The position numbers and the translations under genes were made by a program. This document shows, piece after piece, positions 34,984 to 42,621 of a stretch of 64,000 nt of DNA. The DNA comes from an uncultured Lachnospiraceae bacterium (GTDB lineage Bacteria > Bacillota > Clostridia > Lachnospirales > Lachnospiraceae): NCBI GenBank assembly GCA_910585345.1, contig CAJUDS010000014.1, positions 1 to 64,000 of the forward strand. The letters are read 5' to 3'. The notes below the pieces were generated by a model that worked only from the letters and a program-made list of their open reading frames with translations, had not been told where the DNA came from and ran no database searches. Each line of letters begins with the position of its first letter. Within the stretch, counting starts at the first letter, position 1.

Positions 34984-36177
34984 ATGGCATATAACTTTGA
35001 ATTTTACGCACCTACTAAAGTGATCTTTGGAAAGGGCGCAGAAACCGAAATCGGGAGACATGCAAAAACCTTTGGTGCATCCAATGTATTGGTGGTGTAT
35101 GGCAGCGGAAGCGCCAAACGCTCCGGGCTGCTGGATAGGGTTGAATCTTCACTTCACGCTGCGGGGATAGCGTTCCAGGAATTGGGCGGTGTTGTTCCTA
35201 ATCCACGTCTGGATAAGGTCTACGAGGGCATCCGTATGGGGAAGGCGTACAATACGGACTTCCTTTTGGCGGTTGGCGGCGGCAGTGCAATTGACACAGC
35301 TAAAGCCATTGCCTACGGCCTTGCGGAGACGGAGCACGATGTCTGGGAGCTGTTCGCCCACACCCGCATGGCCCGGAAGTGCCTCCCGGTGGCCAGCGTG
35401 CTGACAATTGCCGCAGCGGGAAGCGAGACATCCAGGGGCTGTGTTATTACCAACGAGTGTACCGGCGAAAAGCGGGCATATGATGATAATCTGGCCCGCC
35501 CCAAGTTCGCTGTGATGAATCCGGAATACACAAAAACCCTGCCTGATTATCAGACGCAATCCGGCTGTGTAGACATTATGATGCACACAATGGAGCGATA
35601 TTTTACCAATGGCGGCAATATGGAGATCACAGACGCGTTAGCCGAAGGACTGCTCCGCACTGTCATGAAAAACGCCGTGAAGCTCCACCACCAGCCGGGA
35701 AATTATGATGCCCGGGCGGAGATCATGTGGGCTGGAAGTCTGGCTCATAACGACCTGACCGGCTGCGGAAACGATGGCGGGGATTTTATGTCCCACAACC
35801 TGGAGCATGAATTGGGCGGTATGTTCGATGTAACCCATGGGGCGGGTCTTGCGGCAATTTGGCCAAGCTGGGCAAGGTATGTCCGCAAGGAATGTTTGCC
35901 ACGCTTTGTTCACTATGCCCGGAATGTAATGGGCATTACCGCTGAAGGTTCCGATGAAGAAATCGCCGAAGCAGGTATCCAGGCTATGGAAGATTTTTAT
36001 CGTAGTATTGGGATGCCTGTAAATCTGGGCGAGCTGGGCATCCACCCAACTAACCTGCAGATCGAAGAAATGGCGGATCGGTGCCTGGCGGCTTGTGGAA
36101 ACCATACCGGATCTGCAAAAAAACTAACCCGTGAAGATATGATCCACATTTACACAAACGCCCGCAATTCCAAGTAA
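34984..36177 (+). CDS. Iron-containing alcohol dehydrogenase
   Basis: 397 aa of the group III (butanol-dehydrogenase/YqhD-like) family. It begins YNFEFYAPTKVIFGKGAETE. NAD(P)-site: AVGGGSAIDTAKAIAYG. Metal ligands are in GCVDIMMHTMERYF and MSHNLEHELGGMFDVTHGAG (Asp, His, His, His). CGGAGG precedes the ATG. It is divergent from the AraC regulator, which probably activates it. Likely substrates are short-chain aldehydes/alcohols such as butyraldehyde; the exact one cannot be read from sequence. Confidence 0.93.
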   Translation: MAYNFEFYAPTKVIFGKGAETEIGRHAKTFGASNVLVVYGSGSAKRSGLLDRVESSLHAAGIAFQELGGVVPNPRLDKVYEGIRMGKAYNTDFLLAVGGGSAIDTAKAIAYGLAETEHDVWELFAHTRMARKCLPVASVLTIAAAGSETSRGCVITNECTGEKRAYDDNLARPKFAVMNPEYTKTLPDYQTQSGCVDIMMHTMERYFTNGGNMEITDALAEGLLRTVMKNAVKLHHQPGNYDARAEIMWAGSLAHNDLTGCGNDGGDFMSHNLEHELGGMFDVTHGAGLAAIWPSWARYVRKECLPRFVHYARNVMGITAEGSDEEIAEAGIQAMEDFYRSIGMPVNLGELGIHPTNLQIEEMADRCLAACGNHTGSAKKLTREDMIHIYTNARNSK

Positions 36178-36298
36178 AGCTGCCAAAATATGCGACGGTT
36201 GTCAATAGCCTGCGCCCTCTCTGTGATGATACATCCCTACTCCACAGTCGGCGCAGAGCATCCGTCCCGTCAAAAATTTAACAAACAAGCCAACCACT

Positions 36299-36339
36299 AT
36301 GTTGTAAAGGGTGAATCTCATTTCCACCCTTTACAACAT
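36299..36339. terminator. Perfect 15-bp inverted repeat after the alcohol dehydrogenase
   Basis: ATGTTGTAAAGGGTG (36299-36313) pairs perfectly with CACCCTTTACAACAT (36325-36339) around an 11-nt loop. It lies 120 bases past the dehydrogenase stop and 90 bases past the ANTAR gene's stop on the other strand. No T-run follows, so it may be a terminator of the factor-assisted kind or a protein-binding dyad. Confidence 0.5.
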
Positions 36340-36431
36340 ACATCTTTGTAGAAAGTCTTGGCAGTAGCAGATTGTTCCCAACGGAAGATGTAAAATCGGC
36401 AGACCATACACAATGCACTGCCTGCTTCTTT

Positions 36432-36980
36432 CTATATATCCATCATAGACAATACCATCTGGGCAGTTTCCACCAGATTTGTGCTGCTGTCCATACTGCA
36501 TTTTTGCAGATACCGGTATGCCTCCTCTTCCGTCATATTGTTGCGCTGCATCAGAAGTTCCTTTGCCTCGCGTATGAGAGCCGTCTCTTCCGGTTTGCGC
36601 TCTCTGGGCGCCATCCTGCGGCGTCTTCGCCGTCTCTCAATCTGCTGCACCATCATATCCACCGTACCTGTCAGTTCATGTACTTTCAGAGGCATGGCAA
36701 GCGACAGACAGCCACTCCCTGCATATTCGTCCAGCACTCTCCCCGATGCCAGTAATAACAGTTCAAATCCATCCGGCAGCATATCCAGAAGCTGGGTAAA
36801 GAGCATATCTGCCATTTTATAACCGCATATCACGATGCCGTCAGACAAACCGTCGGCATAACTGAGCACCTGCGCGCCTGTGCGGCAGACGGCTGCCACC
36901 GGATGGCCGCTTCTCACCAGAACATTTTTAATGCTTCTGCCATCCTCTATTTTGGGAAAAACAACTACAATGCTGGTCAC
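36432..36980 (-). CDS. ANTAR-domain RNA-binding antiterminator, NitR-like
   Basis: 182 aa if it starts at GTG 36980, which has GGGGGG 5 bases upstream; a longer ATG start at 37016 lacks one. The first 120 residues have a receiver-like fold but lack the phospho-accepting Asp (the site reads GIVICGYKMADM). Then comes a run of seven Arg, and ANTAR follows (EETALIREAKELLMQRNNMT, then EEEAYRYLQKCSMDS). ANTAR proteins bind paired hairpins and prevent termination. It lies 67 bases past glnA, the place NitR occupies in clostridia, so glnA control is likely. Confidence 0.85.
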   Translation of the reverse strand: MTSIVVVFPKIEDGRSIKNVLVRSGHPVAAVCRTGAQVLSYADGLSDGIVICGYKMADMLFTQLLDMLPDGFELLLLASGRVLDEYAGSGCLSLAMPLKVHELTGTVDMMVQQIERRRRRRRMAPRERKPEETALIREAKELLMQRNNMTEEEAYRYLQKCSMDSSTNLVETAQMVLSMMDI

Positions 36981-37083
36981 CGGATCCCCCCTTCCTCTCG
37001 GCCGCCGCATCCGCATCCGTCTCTCCGGTACAAACCGTAGCGATCAGGCAGACCAAAATGCCGGATACTTACCGTTCACAATC

Positions 37084-38415
37084 CTAATATCTGCTCAGAT
37101 AGTGTTGTAATTCCCATGCGCTGATCTGGGCCTTGTATGCGTTCCATTCCTTTTTTTTCAGTTCAATATATTTTTTAAATGCATATTCGCCGAGCGTTTC
37201 TCTGACCAGAGAATCCTGTTCCATCTCCTGCACCGCCTGGATCAGCGTTCCCGGGATTTCCGCGATATTATTCTTCTCTTTTTCTTCCTCCGTCAGCTCC
37301 CACAGATTGCAGTCCATATCTGCGGGCGGCATAATCTGCTGACGGATCCCCTCAAGCCCCGCCTGCAGGCAGAGCGCGAGCGCCAGATACGGATTGGCCG
37401 CCGAATCGGGTGAACGCAGCTCAATCCGTTTTTCTTCTCCTTTGCCCCGTGCGATCCGGATCAGCGGATTCCTGCCTGTAACATTCCAGGTAATCAAAAC
37501 AGGGGCTTCATAGCCGCTCACAAGCCGTTTATAGGAATTTACAAGGGGATTGGTTACCGCCGCCATTCCCTTCACATGTTTCATAATCCCGCCGATAAAA
37601 TACGACGCTTCACGGCTCAGACCATATTCTTCCCGTTCGTCGGAAAATACATTTTTTCCGTCCTTCAGCAGCCACATATTGATGTGCATCCCCGATCCAT
37701 CCACTCCCTGTTTTGGCTTGGGCATAAAGGTCGCATGCAGACCATGCCTTTTGGCGATCGTTCGCACAGCCAGCTTAAACGTCATAATATTATCCGCAGT
37801 CTTTACAACCTCATCATGTCTAAAGTCCACTTCATGCTGGGCCGGCGCTGCTTCATGATGGGATGCCTCTATTTCAAATCCCATATCCTCCAACGTCATG
37901 ACGATATCCCGCCTGGCATTTTCTCCCAGATCAAGCGGACTCATATCAAAATATCCCGCCTGCTCATGGGTCAGGGTAGTGGGCAGCCCGTTTTCATCCG
38001 TATGAAACAGAAAAAATTCACATTCCGGCCCTACTTCAAAGCGGTATCCCATTTTTGCCGCTTCCGCCACTGCCCGCTTCAAAATATAACGCGGATCCGC
38101 CTCAAAAGGCGTGCCGTCTCCATAACACACATCGCAAATCAGTCTGGCAACCTTCCCCTGCTGCGGTCTCCATGGAAAAATAGCAAACGTATCATAATCC
38201 GGATACAGGTACAGGTCAGACTCCCCGTCTCTGCCAAAACCGGCGATCAAAGAGGCGTCAAATCCAACTTTGTTATCCAGCGCTTTTTCCAACTGACTGG
38301 ATGTGATCGCAATATTTTTCAGCATGCCGAGAATATCCGTAAACTGCAGGCGGATAAACTCTACATCTTCTTCCCGCACCAATCCGATAATATCTTCTCT
38401 TGTATATGTTTTCAT
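37084..38415 (-). CDS. glnA: Glutamine synthetase type I
   Basis: 443 aa from ATG 38415, with GGGAGG upstream; an in-frame extension to 38517 covers the leader and is rejected. Catalytic motifs: ECEFFLF, HHEAAPAQHEVDFRHDEV, MPKPKQGVDGSGMHINMW and NPLVNSYKRLVSGYEAPV. The short length and lack of an adenylylation Tyr loop fit GSI-alpha of Gram-positives, which is feedback inhibited rather than adenylylated. It assimilates ammonium with ATP. The leader contains a terminator-like hairpin and an ANTAR gene lies downstream. Confidence 0.97.
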   Translation of the reverse strand: MKTYTREDIIGLVREEDVEFIRLQFTDILGMLKNIAITSSQLEKALDNKVGFDASLIAGFGRDGESDLYLYPDYDTFAIFPWRPQQGKVARLICDVCYGDGTPFEADPRYILKRAVAEAAKMGYRFEVGPECEFFLFHTDENGLPTTLTHEQAGYFDMSPLDLGENARRDIVMTLEDMGFEIEASHHEAAPAQHEVDFRHDEVVKTADNIMTFKLAVRTIAKRHGLHATFMPKPKQGVDGSGMHINMWLLKDGKNVFSDEREEYGLSREASYFIGGIMKHVKGMAAVTNPLVNSYKRLVSGYEAPVLITWNVTGRNPLIRIARGKGEEKRIELRSPDSAANPYLALALCLQAGLEGIRQQIMPPADMDCNLWELTEEEKEKNNIAEIPGTLIQAVQEMEQDSLVRETLGEYAFKKYIELKKKEWNAYKAQISAWELQHYLSRY

Positions 38416-38515
38416 GATATCCTCCCTTTCTCTTTCAGGAAAACGTTTCCTTCTATTCGCCGCACGGGACGCGCACTGTACAAACAGCAGCTTCATCTGT
38501 TCGCCCCTGTACGCC

Positions 38516-38558
38516 AAAAAAGACGCACTTACCCACTCGTAAGAACGCCTTTGTCTTT
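38516..38558 (-). promoter_or_regulatory. Attenuator-like hairpin in the glnA leader
   Basis: On the minus strand AAAGAC (38558-38553) pairs with GTCTTT (38524-38519) and encloses CTTAC/GTAAG with a six-base loop GAGTGG. A run of six Ts follows (38521-38516). It begins at the predicted transcript start and lies upstream of glnA. A hexaloop hairpin plus terminator suits ANTAR control, but the loop does not have the A at position 1 and G at position 4 expected of the known motif, and I find only one such hairpin. Confidence 0.55.
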
Positions 38559-38564
38559 TGTGTT

Positions 38565-38594
38565 ATCATAACAGTACACGGCCGCATTTGTCAA
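38565..38594 (-). promoter_or_regulatory. Sigma-A promoter for glnA
   Basis: TTGACA (38594-38589) then 18 bases and TATGAT (38570-38565) on the minus strand. The predicted start near 38558 puts the attenuator hairpin at the 5' end of the mRNA. Confidence 0.75.
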
Positions 38595-38739
38595 TAGCCG
38601 TATCGTCCGGAACATGGAAAGCAATTTTTCGTTTTTCGTGCGTCCGGGACATGATTCAAACATTCTTGCCCCAAAACGGAAAATTACTTTCATACGTCTG
38701 TAGTTCCCCACGTCGCCGCCATTACGGTTTTACAAAATC

Positions 38740-38791
38740 TGTCATTTGACACAGATTCCTGTCTGTGTTATAATAAGTCAAATATTTGACT
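38740..38791 (+). promoter_or_regulatory. Consensus promoter overlapped by MarR operator palindromes
   Basis: TTGACA (38746-38751), a 17-base spacer and TATAAT (38769-38774) match the sigma-A consensus at all 12 positions. A perfect 16-bp palindrome AGTCAAATATTTGACT covers 38776-38791 just after -10. TGTCATTTGACA (38740-38751) around the -35 shares the half-site. The MarR gene begins at 38821, so the palindromes are likely its autoregulatory operators. Confidence 0.85.
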
Positions 38792-38820
38792 ATTTATTTT
38801 GTATAAAAACAGGAGCCGCT

Positions 38821-39276
38821 ATGAACAGAGAAGATGTGCGTGCCTATGTAAATCAGTACTGCAGACTGCGAGACGTGCAGTTCTCAGCTTATGAGCTATA
38901 TGCAAGAAAGCATGGCCTGTCCGCAAAAGAATTGTTTGTGCTGGATCTGATTTGGTTTGCACCAAACGGCTGCCTGCAGTCCGAGATCTGTGAACGACTA
39001 TCGGCCACAAAGCAGACAATAAGCGCTATCATCAAAAAATTCCGCGAACAGGGTTATGTGTCGCTGACCGGGTCCGAAACAGACCGGCGCAGCAAAATTA
39101 TCCGCCTCACGCAGGCAGGCACAGCCTATGCGGAAAAGATTATTCCGCCTGCCGCCGATGCGGAGACAGATGCGATGAAAGATCTGGCAGAGACAGACAT
39201 TGCCGAGTTGATACGTCTTACCAGACTGTTTTCAGACTGCATGAAAAAAAGATTTCATGAAATCGGGGAGAAATGA
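38821..39276 (+). CDS. MarR-family transcription regulator
   Basis: 151 aa from ATG 38821 with CAGGAG upstream; a longer frame starts inside the promoter and is rejected. The wHTH is ELFVLDLIWFAPNGCLQSEI, then ERLSATKQTISAIIKKFREQ and the wing GYVSLTGSETDRRSKIIRLT. First gene of a three-gene operon: the next start is one base after its TGA. It is expected to repress the operon until a ligand or oxidant releases it. Confidence 0.92.
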   Translation: MNREDVRAYVNQYCRLRDVQFSAYELYARKHGLSAKELFVLDLIWFAPNGCLQSEICERLSATKQTISAIIKKFREQGYVSLTGSETDRRSKIIRLTQAGTAYAEKIIPPAADAETDAMKDLAETDIAELIRLTRLFSDCMKKRFHEIGEK

Positions 39277-39277
39277 A

Positions 39278-40237
39278 ATGATTATCAATACCGGCGGACG
39301 GACAGATACCGTACAATATTACACACAATGGCTGCTAAACCGCTTTGCGGAGGGTTATGTGCTCTCACGCAATCCACTGTTTCCAAATAAAGTCACACGC
39401 TATGAGCTGACCCCGGACAAGGTAGACTGTGTTGTATTCTGTTCGAAAAATTACAAACCCATACTGCCCCGCATACACGAGATTACGGACCGTTTTCCTA
39501 CCTATTTCCATTACACAATCACTGCCTACGGGAAGGATATCGAGCCAGGTGTCCCTGCTATAGAAGAAAGCATGGAAACATTGATCACATTATCGGAATC
39601 AGTGGGCAGGCAACGCCTTGCATGGAGATATGATCCGGTACTGCTGACAAAAAAGTATACTATAAAACAACATCTGGAAACCTTCGAGCACATGGCGGAG
39701 AAACTGGCTCCTTATATTGATCGTTGTATTTTCGGTTTTGTGGAAATGTATAAAAAACTGGAAAGCAATATGCCGGAGCTGATACCGCTGACTATGCAGG
39801 ACCAAGACGCCCTGGCGGAGGGACTTGGCTTCATCGCACAGAAATATGGTATTTTTTTACAAACCTGCGGAATGCATGGGGATTTTACCCGTTATGGCAT
39901 CCATTCCTCCGCCTGCATGACGCTGGATATGCTTGGAAAGGCCAACGGCATCCTCTTCAAAGACCTGAAACATAAAGGCGGCAGACAAGGCTGCCACTGT
40001 ATGGAAAGCCGTGATATCGGCGCTTACGATACCTGCATGAACGGTTGTAAATACTGCTACGCCAATAAAAATCCACAGAGGGCATTTGAAAATTATAAAT
40101 ACCATGACAGCGCCTCGCCTCTGCTGCTTGGCAGGCCAAAGCCAAAAGACCAACTCCTACAGGGAGCGCAGAAATCCTTTAAAGCACCTTTAAAACCTGG
40201 CAAACGCGGCCAGACACAGCGTGGAATTTCCATTTAG
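39278..40237 (+). CDS. DUF1848-family protein with C-terminal Cys cluster
   Basis: 319 aa from ATG 39278, one base after the MarR stop, with GGGGAG upstream. It opens MIINTGGRTDTVQYYTQWLL and has RYELTPDKVDCVVFCSKNYK, which are DUF1848 signatures. The C-terminus carries CHCMESRDIGAYDTCMNGCK followed by YCYANKNP, a Cys-rich region that could bind iron-sulfur or zinc. Function unknown; the spore-photoproduct-like cluster and the neighbouring mutM suggest a link to nucleic-acid damage, which is inference. Confidence 0.87.
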   Translation: MIINTGGRTDTVQYYTQWLLNRFAEGYVLSRNPLFPNKVTRYELTPDKVDCVVFCSKNYKPILPRIHEITDRFPTYFHYTITAYGKDIEPGVPAIEESMETLITLSESVGRQRLAWRYDPVLLTKKYTIKQHLETFEHMAEKLAPYIDRCIFGFVEMYKKLESNMPELIPLTMQDQDALAEGLGFIAQKYGIFLQTCGMHGDFTRYGIHSSACMTLDMLGKANGILFKDLKHKGGRQGCHCMESRDIGAYDTCMNGCKYCYANKNPQRAFENYKYHDSASPLLLGRPKPKDQLLQGAQKSFKAPLKPGKRGQTQRGISI

Positions 40238-40337
40238 CCGGCGTGCGCACCGCCTGTACTCTTCAACCATTTTTACCATAAACGTATCAAAAAACCTGCA
40301 CGAAAGAACGCCATGCAGCCGCCGGCGCCTGTTTTTT

Positions 40338-40347
40338 CCCCCCCCCC
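40338..40347 (+). repeat. C10 homopolymer tract upstream of mutM
   Basis: Ten Cs follow six Ts, 33 bases before the mutM ATG. A tract this long is prone to slippage. It lies in the leader between DUF1848 and mutM, so length changes would alter the 5' region rather than the reading frame. Confidence 0.6.
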
Positions 40348-40380
40348 TCCCGGCCAAAGCAGTGCGCAGAGGAAAATGCC

Positions 40381-41217
40381 ATGCCGGAACTGCCGGAAGT
40401 CGAAACTATAAAAAATGTGATTGAGCCCCAGATACAGGGACTGTCCATTACAGGCGTCACCGTAAAACGCCCGGAAGTGACTGCATACCCGCAGGCAGAT
40501 GTATTTTGCAGGCTGCTGACAGGACAGCGCATTTCCCATATGACACGCAGAGGTAAATTTCTGCTGATCCATCTAACCAGCCACGACCATATCGTCCTGC
40601 ACCTGCGGATGACAGGCTGTCTTTTGCTTGCTCCGGCGGACTTTCCGCAGGAAAAACACACGCACATTATTTTCCGTCTCAGCAGTGGCAGTGAACTGCG
40701 GTTCTCCGATACACGCCGCTTCGGGCGTTTCTGGCTGCTGCAAAAGGGTGAAAACGATATCTACAGCGGAACGGCAAAACTCGGCATAGAACCACTTGAT
40801 GGAAAATGCACGGCGGAATATCTGCGCGCCCGTCTATCCAAATGCAGAAAGACAGTCAAGGCATGTCTGTTAGACCAAAAAGTCATTGCGGGTATCGGCA
40901 ATATCTACGCAGATGAAATTCTATTTACGGCGCAAATCCATCCTGCGCGCCCGGCAAACAGCCTGCACGACGGAGAATGGGAACGCCTCGCCCGCACCAT
41001 CCCACAACGGCTTGCCTATTTTATTGAAAAAAATAAAATCTCGCCGGAACAGTACTTGAATACAAAAGGACAGGACTATCGCAACACACCGTTCTTACAG
41101 GTTTACGGACAGGCGGGCAAACCCTGTCCGCTTTGCCAAAATACACTTACCCGCATGATCGTTGGCGGCAGGAGCAGCGTTTATTGCCCTGTCTGCCAGA
41201 AAGATCCTATCAACTGA
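40381..41217 (+). CDS. mutM: Formamidopyrimidine-DNA glycosylase
   Basis: 278 aa, full length. It removes 8-oxoguanine and formamidopyrimidines and nicks the strand. The catalytic N-terminus PELPEVETI (Pro1, Glu2 after Met removal) is intact, as are the H2TH region (VIAGIGNIYADEILFTAQIH) and the zinc finger CPLCQNTLTR...YCPVCQ. AGAGGA precedes the ATG. Third gene of the MarR operon; 143 bases and a C10 tract separate it from DUF1848. Confidence 0.96.
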   Translation: MPELPEVETIKNVIEPQIQGLSITGVTVKRPEVTAYPQADVFCRLLTGQRISHMTRRGKFLLIHLTSHDHIVLHLRMTGCLLLAPADFPQEKHTHIIFRLSSGSELRFSDTRRFGRFWLLQKGENDIYSGTAKLGIEPLDGKCTAEYLRARLSKCRKTVKACLLDQKVIAGIGNIYADEILFTAQIHPARPANSLHDGEWERLARTIPQRLAYFIEKNKISPEQYLNTKGQDYRNTPFLQVYGQAGKPCPLCQNTLTRMIVGGRSSVYCPVCQKDPIN

Positions 41218-41252
41218 TTAGGGTTCTTGCCAGAAACGTTCCCTTTTTCGGT

Positions 41253-42620
41253 CTATTCAGAATCCAGGGAAAATCCTGCATACGCCTGGCGCAGCGCCTC
41301 CGCCGCCTCACTGTCGCTCATGCCTTCCAGACTGCCCACGTCAATCCACTGAAATACGGCGGTCTTTTTCGTCAAGCCCATGCTTCCATAGTAAGTATCC
41401 GCGAAATGATCGTATTCTTCCTCTGTCAATGCATTGCCATTGCAGTCATAACTGGTTATCTCCGCACGGCCGTCTTCGCCCGTATAAACGACTCTCTGTT
41501 CCGCCAGCGGCGTTTCCAGCACGAAATCGTCCGAAAGACACAGCGAACTCACCCGGTATCCATAACTATCCGGCGAATCTCTCAGCTCATCATACACGAT
41601 AAAATGATTCTTCACGCCCGACGGTGAAAAACTGCTATATACGGCCATACTCTCTTCCATGAGATCCGGCTGTGATTCTCCTTCCGCAAAAGAAGTATCC
41701 AGCTTTTTCAGTTCCCCATTTTGGTCTATTTTATAAAACGTACTGTATGTATACCGTCCCGTTCCGCCCTGGTTGGCAACAATCAGGACAGGACAGCCGT
41801 CATAAGCCAGCGGCGCAAGCGTAAAGCAGTGGCGCTCATCCGCAAAATCCACGTCTGCCGCCCATATCTCCCTCTTTTCTGCAAACAATTCGACCTGCTT
41901 TTCCGCGCTGATCATGCCCAGAAGACTGTCCGCATATTCCACGTAATCCGCCCAGCTCCCCAGCAGCTCTGACATCGTATCGGTCAGCCCCTGGCTGCTC
42001 ACATATTCTTCCAGAAACGTATCCCGGTAAAAACCCGGGCCGTCCTCTGCCTTTCCGTCTATGCGGTAACTTTCCAGATCGGGATGATCGAGATAAAACA
42101 TGTTGTCGGAATTTTCCTGCAAAAAAATCCGCGGCTCGTTCCACTTCCGCCCACCGTCCGCGTAAGTGACCAGGACAGCCACGTCCTGTTTTCCGTCCTG
42201 ATTGTAATCCTGAAATGCGACGGCGCATACCTCGACAAATCCATCTCCCGTCTCCTTTCCGGTTTCCGGAAAACGGTACACGATCTCTCCGTCTCTGGAC
42301 AATGCAAAATGAGGCGGCCATCCGTCCGTCTCCGGCGCAATTGAAGCAAACAGCGTCTTTCCCCAGCCGTCCATCTCCACCACAAAACTCTGGTTCTCTA
42401 TCAGCCCCGCGGTCAAAGACGTCCCTCTCTCTTCCCCGTCCGCCTCTCCGCCATCCTGTGCAGGCGCTGCAGCCTCCCCGCCTTCTGCAGGCTGTCCGTT
42501 TTCTTCCGTTTCTTCCATCTCCCGCTGTGTCCCCTCATCCACACCGCCGTCTTTCTCTTTGCATCCGCCGATGCAGAAAAGCAAAAGTATACAGAGCACT
42601 GCGATCCCCTTTTTTCTCAT
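41253..42620 (-). CDS. Secreted lipoprotein with acidic linker
   Basis: 455 aa from ATG 42620 with AGAGGAAG upstream; an upstream in-frame extension has no signal. A signal peptide ends in a lipobox (LLLFCIGGC, Cys near residue 20), so it is anchored to the membrane. An acidic Glu/Gly/Ala linker follows (40-70), then a strand-rich domain including FQDYNQDGKQDVAVLVTYAD, which looks like a single FG-GAP/calcium-binding repeat. I do not recognise the rest. It begins 1 base after the DUF2130 stop. Confidence 0.8.
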   Translation of the reverse strand: MRKKGIAVLCILLLFCIGGCKEKDGGVDEGTQREMEETEENGQPAEGGEAAAPAQDGGEADGEERGTSLTAGLIENQSFVVEMDGWGKTLFASIAPETDGWPPHFALSRDGEIVYRFPETGKETGDGFVEVCAVAFQDYNQDGKQDVAVLVTYADGGRKWNEPRIFLQENSDNMFYLDHPDLESYRIDGKAEDGPGFYRDTFLEEYVSSQGLTDTMSELLGSWADYVEYADSLLGMISAEKQVELFAEKREIWAADVDFADERHCFTLAPLAYDGCPVLIVANQGGTGRYTYSTFYKIDQNGELKKLDTSFAEGESQPDLMEESMAVYSSFSPSGVKNHFIVYDELRDSPDSYGYRVSSLCLSDDFVLETPLAEQRVVYTGEDGRAEITSYDCNGNALTEEEYDHFADTYYGSMGLTKKTAVFQWIDVGSLEGMSDSEAAEALRQAYAGFSLDSE

Positions 42621-42621
42621 C

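Noticed and set aside
38516..38558. Classical ANTAR double-hexaloop target
   Set aside because: Only one hexaloop is visible and its loop lacks A1 and G4; it is kept only as an attenuator-like hairpin.
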